A model generated the notes under the pieces. That model was not told where the DNA came from. It made no database searches and saw nothing but the letters and a program-made list of their open reading frames with translations. From assembly GCA_023458055.1 (NCBI GenBank), contig JAEXAW010000034.1, positions 62,001 through 126,000 of the forward strand: a stretch of 64,000 nucleotides of DNA. The letters run 5' to 3'. Made by a program: the position numbers and the translations under genes. The number at the start of each line of letters is the position of its first letter. The stretch's first letter is position 1. Positions 61,931-64,000 of the stretch are shown piece by piece. The DNA is from Pseudomonadota bacterium (GTDB taxonomy: Bacteria > Pseudomonadota > Alphaproteobacteria > Sphingomonadales > Sphingomonadaceae).

Positions 61931-62440
61931 CTAGTCAGCCGAGGCGGAGCGGTCAACCATTTTAGGTCTGCTTTTTTCAAGCGTCGCAAATAATTGCCTG
62001 ATTGAGCGGCCGGTTACCGGATCAATCCATTCTGGTACGAGAGCCAACACAGGCCGAAGCACGAAATCACGTTCACGAAAAAGGATATGCGGGACAGTAA
62101 GGTCGCGCGACACATATGCACCGCCGCTCCATAATATGATATCGAGGTCCAGCGTCCTCGAACCCCAGCGTTGTCCTCGACGGGCACCAAATTCGCGTTC
62201 GATAGCCTTGAGGCGTCCGAGGAGATCAGGTGGCGCTAAATCGGTTTCGATCATAACCGCCGAATTTGCATAGGTCCGCGCGGACGGCCCGATTGGCCGA
62301 GTGTTTATGATCGGTGAGGATGCAATAATATGCAAATCATGCCCACGGATCGCTTCCACGGCTCCCCGTAACACCGAAGGCGGCTTGCCATAGCGATGAT
62401 GCCGCCGATTTGATCCCAAAGCGATTATATAGCGTTGCAC
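61931..62440 (-). CDS. folK: HPPK (folate pathway pyrophosphokinase)
   Basis: FolK transfers pyrophosphate from ATP to 6-hydroxymethyl-dihydropterin in folate synthesis. The 169-residue protein begins MQRYIIALGSNRRHHRYG and contains the signature RRGQRWGSRTLDLDIILW and VPHILFRERDFVLRPVLAL. Length and motifs are normal. It is read with rppH and the hydrolase gene upstream on the minus strand. Confidence 0.95.
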   Translation of the reverse strand: MQRYIIALGSNRRHHRYGKPPSVLRGAVEAIRGHDLHIIASSPIINTRPIGPSARTYANSAVMIETDLAPPDLLGRLKAIEREFGARRGQRWGSRTLDLDIILWSGGAYVSRDLTVPHILFRERDFVLRPVLALVPEWIDPVTGRSIRQLFATLEKSRPKMVDRSASAD

Positions 62441-62457
62441 GCTTTAATGCCGCCTCA

Positions 62458-62934
62458 TCAGATCAGGTCCGTAAATTCCTTGAGAACGTTACGGTAGAGC
62501 TTTTCCTTGAATGGCACGATGAGGGCTGGGACCTCTTCGGGGTCAACCCATTTCCACGCGCGAAATTCCTGATGATCGGTTTCGATATTGACGTCGCTAT
62601 CTTCCCCCATGAAGCGCATCAGAAACCAGGTCTGGCGTTGTCCGCGCCAGCGTCCCTTCCACAATTGCCCCACCAATTCTTCGGGAAGGTCGTAGAAATG
62701 CTCGTCTTTCGAACGTGCAATGATCGACACCAGGTCGCGAGAAACCCCGGTTTCTTCCTCAAGTTCACGCAAGGCCGCGATCTCTGCCTCTTCATCCTCG
62801 TCGATTCCACCCTGCGGCATCTGCCAGGCTTCAGTGCGGGTATCGAGCCGCTGACCAACGAAAACCTTACCGCTGCGGTTGACGAGCATGATGCCCGCGC
62901 AGGGGCGATATGGGAGACTGCTGATATCGGTCAT
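62458..62934 (-). CDS. rppH: RNA pyrophosphohydrolase
   Basis: RppH removes pyrophosphate from the 5' end of mRNAs, triggering RNase E decay. The 158-residue Nudix protein has YRPCAGIMLVNRSGKVFVGQ, WQMPQGGIDEDEE and the box REx2EE in AALRELEEETGV. Its ATG overlaps the stop of the upstream hydrolase gene by 1 bp (TAATG), so the genes are coupled. Confidence 0.94.
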   Translation of the reverse strand: MTDISSLPYRPCAGIMLVNRSGKVFVGQRLDTRTEAWQMPQGGIDEDEEAEIAALRELEEETGVSRDLVSIIARSKDEHFYDLPEELVGQLWKGRWRGQRQTWFLMRFMGEDSDVNIETDHQEFRAWKWVDPEEVPALIVPFKEKLYRNVLKEFTDLI

Positions 62935-63887
62935 TATTTTTCCAAAATGCTGTCGAGCATGGATTTGAGGAGCTTAAGGTTAGCGACCACATCCTCTTGC
63001 GCGGAGGGGATCGCCTTGCGCAAATTAATGTAGCCGTGAATGGTTCCCTCGGCATTGCGATATTCTACGGGTACGCCAGCGGCGCGTAGTTTTTCTGCAT
63101 AGGCAGCGCCTTGGTCGCGCAAGGGGTCAAGGCCCGCGGTAACTATCAGAGAAGGTGGCATGCCTGCCTGATCATGGTCAAGCGGCGAACCGCGATAATC
63201 CGTGGGGTTGGATTGATATTGCTCCATAAACCAGATCATGCTGTCGCGGGTCAGCAGATGGCCCTCCGAAAAATCGCGCATGCTGTCCCAGTCCTCATGG
63301 TGGCTGGTCGCAGGATAAATGGGAAATTGCGCCACAACCGGCACTTCCGCCGGATTATCGCGCAGGGCCATCGCGGTCACGATGGTGAGGTTACCACCCG
63401 CGCTGTCACCGGAAAGCACCAAACCGGTGACGTCATGGTCAAGCTCTGCGGGGCTGCTCGCCACCCAACGGGCTGCGGCTTCACAATCGACGGGCGCAGC
63501 CGGGAAGCTGTGCTCGGGCGCCAGACGATATTCGACGGAAACAACAGGCATATCGAGGATGCGCGCAGCTTCAGCGCAATAAGGCTCGTAAGAATCAACG
63601 TCGCCGATCACGAATCCACCACCGTGGAAGAAGACCATAACTGGTCCCGTTTCCCGTTCTGCCCGGTTATCATATAGCCGGGCCGGGATGGGGCCATCCG
63701 GTCCGGGAATAGAAAGGTCTCGGACAAGCTGAACTTCGCCCGTCGGCAATTCGGCTAGCATACCCATGGTCTTAAACATCTGCCGCGCGACGTCGGGCGT
63801 TACCTGGTGCATCTTTGGGCCTTCAAGCCCGTTTAAAAATGCAAGAAAATTGGCGACGTCAGGGCGAATTTCTGGCTGTCCGGGCAT
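62934..63887 (-). CDS. Alpha/beta hydrolase, hormone-sensitive lipase family
   Basis: A 317-residue esterase. The oxyanion motif HGGGFVIGD (about residue 85), nucleophile GDSAGGN (Ser about 159), and the later Asp (TAGLDPLRDQ) and His (EGTIHGYINL) complete a family IV (HSL) triad. Substrate is unknown; short-chain acyl esters are usual for the group. The 113 bp between it and the window end show no clear gene. Confidence 0.93.
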   Translation of the reverse strand: MPGQPEIRPDVANFLAFLNGLEGPKMHQVTPDVARQMFKTMGMLAELPTGEVQLVRDLSIPGPDGPIPARLYDNRAERETGPVMVFFHGGGFVIGDVDSYEPYCAEAARILDMPVVSVEYRLAPEHSFPAAPVDCEAAARWVASSPAELDHDVTGLVLSGDSAGGNLTIVTAMALRDNPAEVPVVAQFPIYPATSHHEDWDSMRDFSEGHLLTRDSMIWFMEQYQSNPTDYRGSPLDHDQAGMPPSLIVTAGLDPLRDQGAAYAEKLRAAGVPVEYRNAEGTIHGYINLRKAIPSAQEDVVANLKLLKSMLDSILEK

Positions 63888-64000
63888 GCATGGCTCCTCA
63901 TCAAGCCGCCGCTTCTAGCGCGCGCGTCGGCGGCTGCCAACCAAGCAAGGCATGACTTTTGTCACAAAGGTGCAAACTTTTGTTATAGGCATAGCCGATT

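Overview
The window is a 64 kb stretch of an alphaproteobacterial chromosome, most likely a member of the Sphingomonadales with moderate GC content (judged by eye). The clues are a circularly permuted two-piece ssrA gene with tag ANDNEALALAA, a MucR/Ros-type regulator, the accessory complex I subunit (NDUFS4 family), a perfect CtrA-type box, clustered GANTC (CcrM) sites, and an alphaproteobacterial order nfu-tsaB-rimI-fur-plsC-miaB-phoH-ybeY-corC. No insertion sequence, integrase, prophage or CRISPR array was seen.

Layout. 0-2.8 kb: 3' part of lon, hup and tRNA-Val. 3.2-6.8 kb: glutathione-dependent formaldehyde oxidation genes (adhC, a 2Fe-2S ferredoxin, purU, a VOC protein, S-formylglutathione hydrolase). 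6.9-9.4 kb: a PepSY-like exported protein with an OmpR-family regulator and sensor kinase. 9.4-13.6 kb: chorismate mutase, polyprenyl diphosphate synthase, HrpB helicase and the complex I subunit. 13.6-16.4 kb (minus strand): lemA, two TPM-domain genes and a Nudix gene. 16.5-20.7 kb: mscL, a small lipoprotein, ssrA, a large RTX-repeat gene broken by one missing base in a G7 run, and tRNA-Thr. 21-34.9 kb: wecB, then the conserved tRNA/rRNA-modification, iron and membrane operon (nfu to corC), a glycosyltransferase, rarA and manA. 34.9-40.4 kb (mostly minus strand): a nucleotide-sugar epimerase, a 42-bp-period repeat array rich in paired GANTC sites, a GFA-family gene, hslU/hslV with a heat-shock-type promoter, and manC.

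41-61.8 kb: a surface and exopolysaccharide region. It begins with a secreted metalloprotease (PPC-PPC-M10-RTX) and a Tat-exported beta-helix protein. These are followed by a Wzx/Wzy-type polysaccharide locus: a membrane-bound WbpM-like dehydratase, rmlC, rmlD, rmlB, an O-antigen ligase/polymerase, Wza-type export protein, Wzc-type tyrosine autokinase, an unknown exported protein, a second polymerase-like membrane protein, a hexapeptide acyltransferase, a rhamnosyltransferase-like enzyme, a fusion of a short-chain reductase with a phosphoglycosyl transferase, rmlA and a multi-spanning membrane protein that could be the flippase. tRNA-Lys closes the locus. folK, rppH and an HSL-family hydrolase follow on the minus strand.

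How the genes fit together. The polysaccharide locus supplies dTDP-L-rhamnose (RmlABCD). It probably also supplies a 6-deoxy-HexNAc unit made by the WbpM-like dehydratase and reduced and loaded onto the lipid carrier by the fusion protein. manA, manC, wecB and the uronate epimerase elsewhere in the window feed further sugar nucleotides. Two 13-bp perfect Fur-box-like palindromes, one behind the hslV promoter and one ahead of the polysaccharide locus, suggest (inference) iron-responsive control; a Fur-family regulator is encoded at 25.3 kb.
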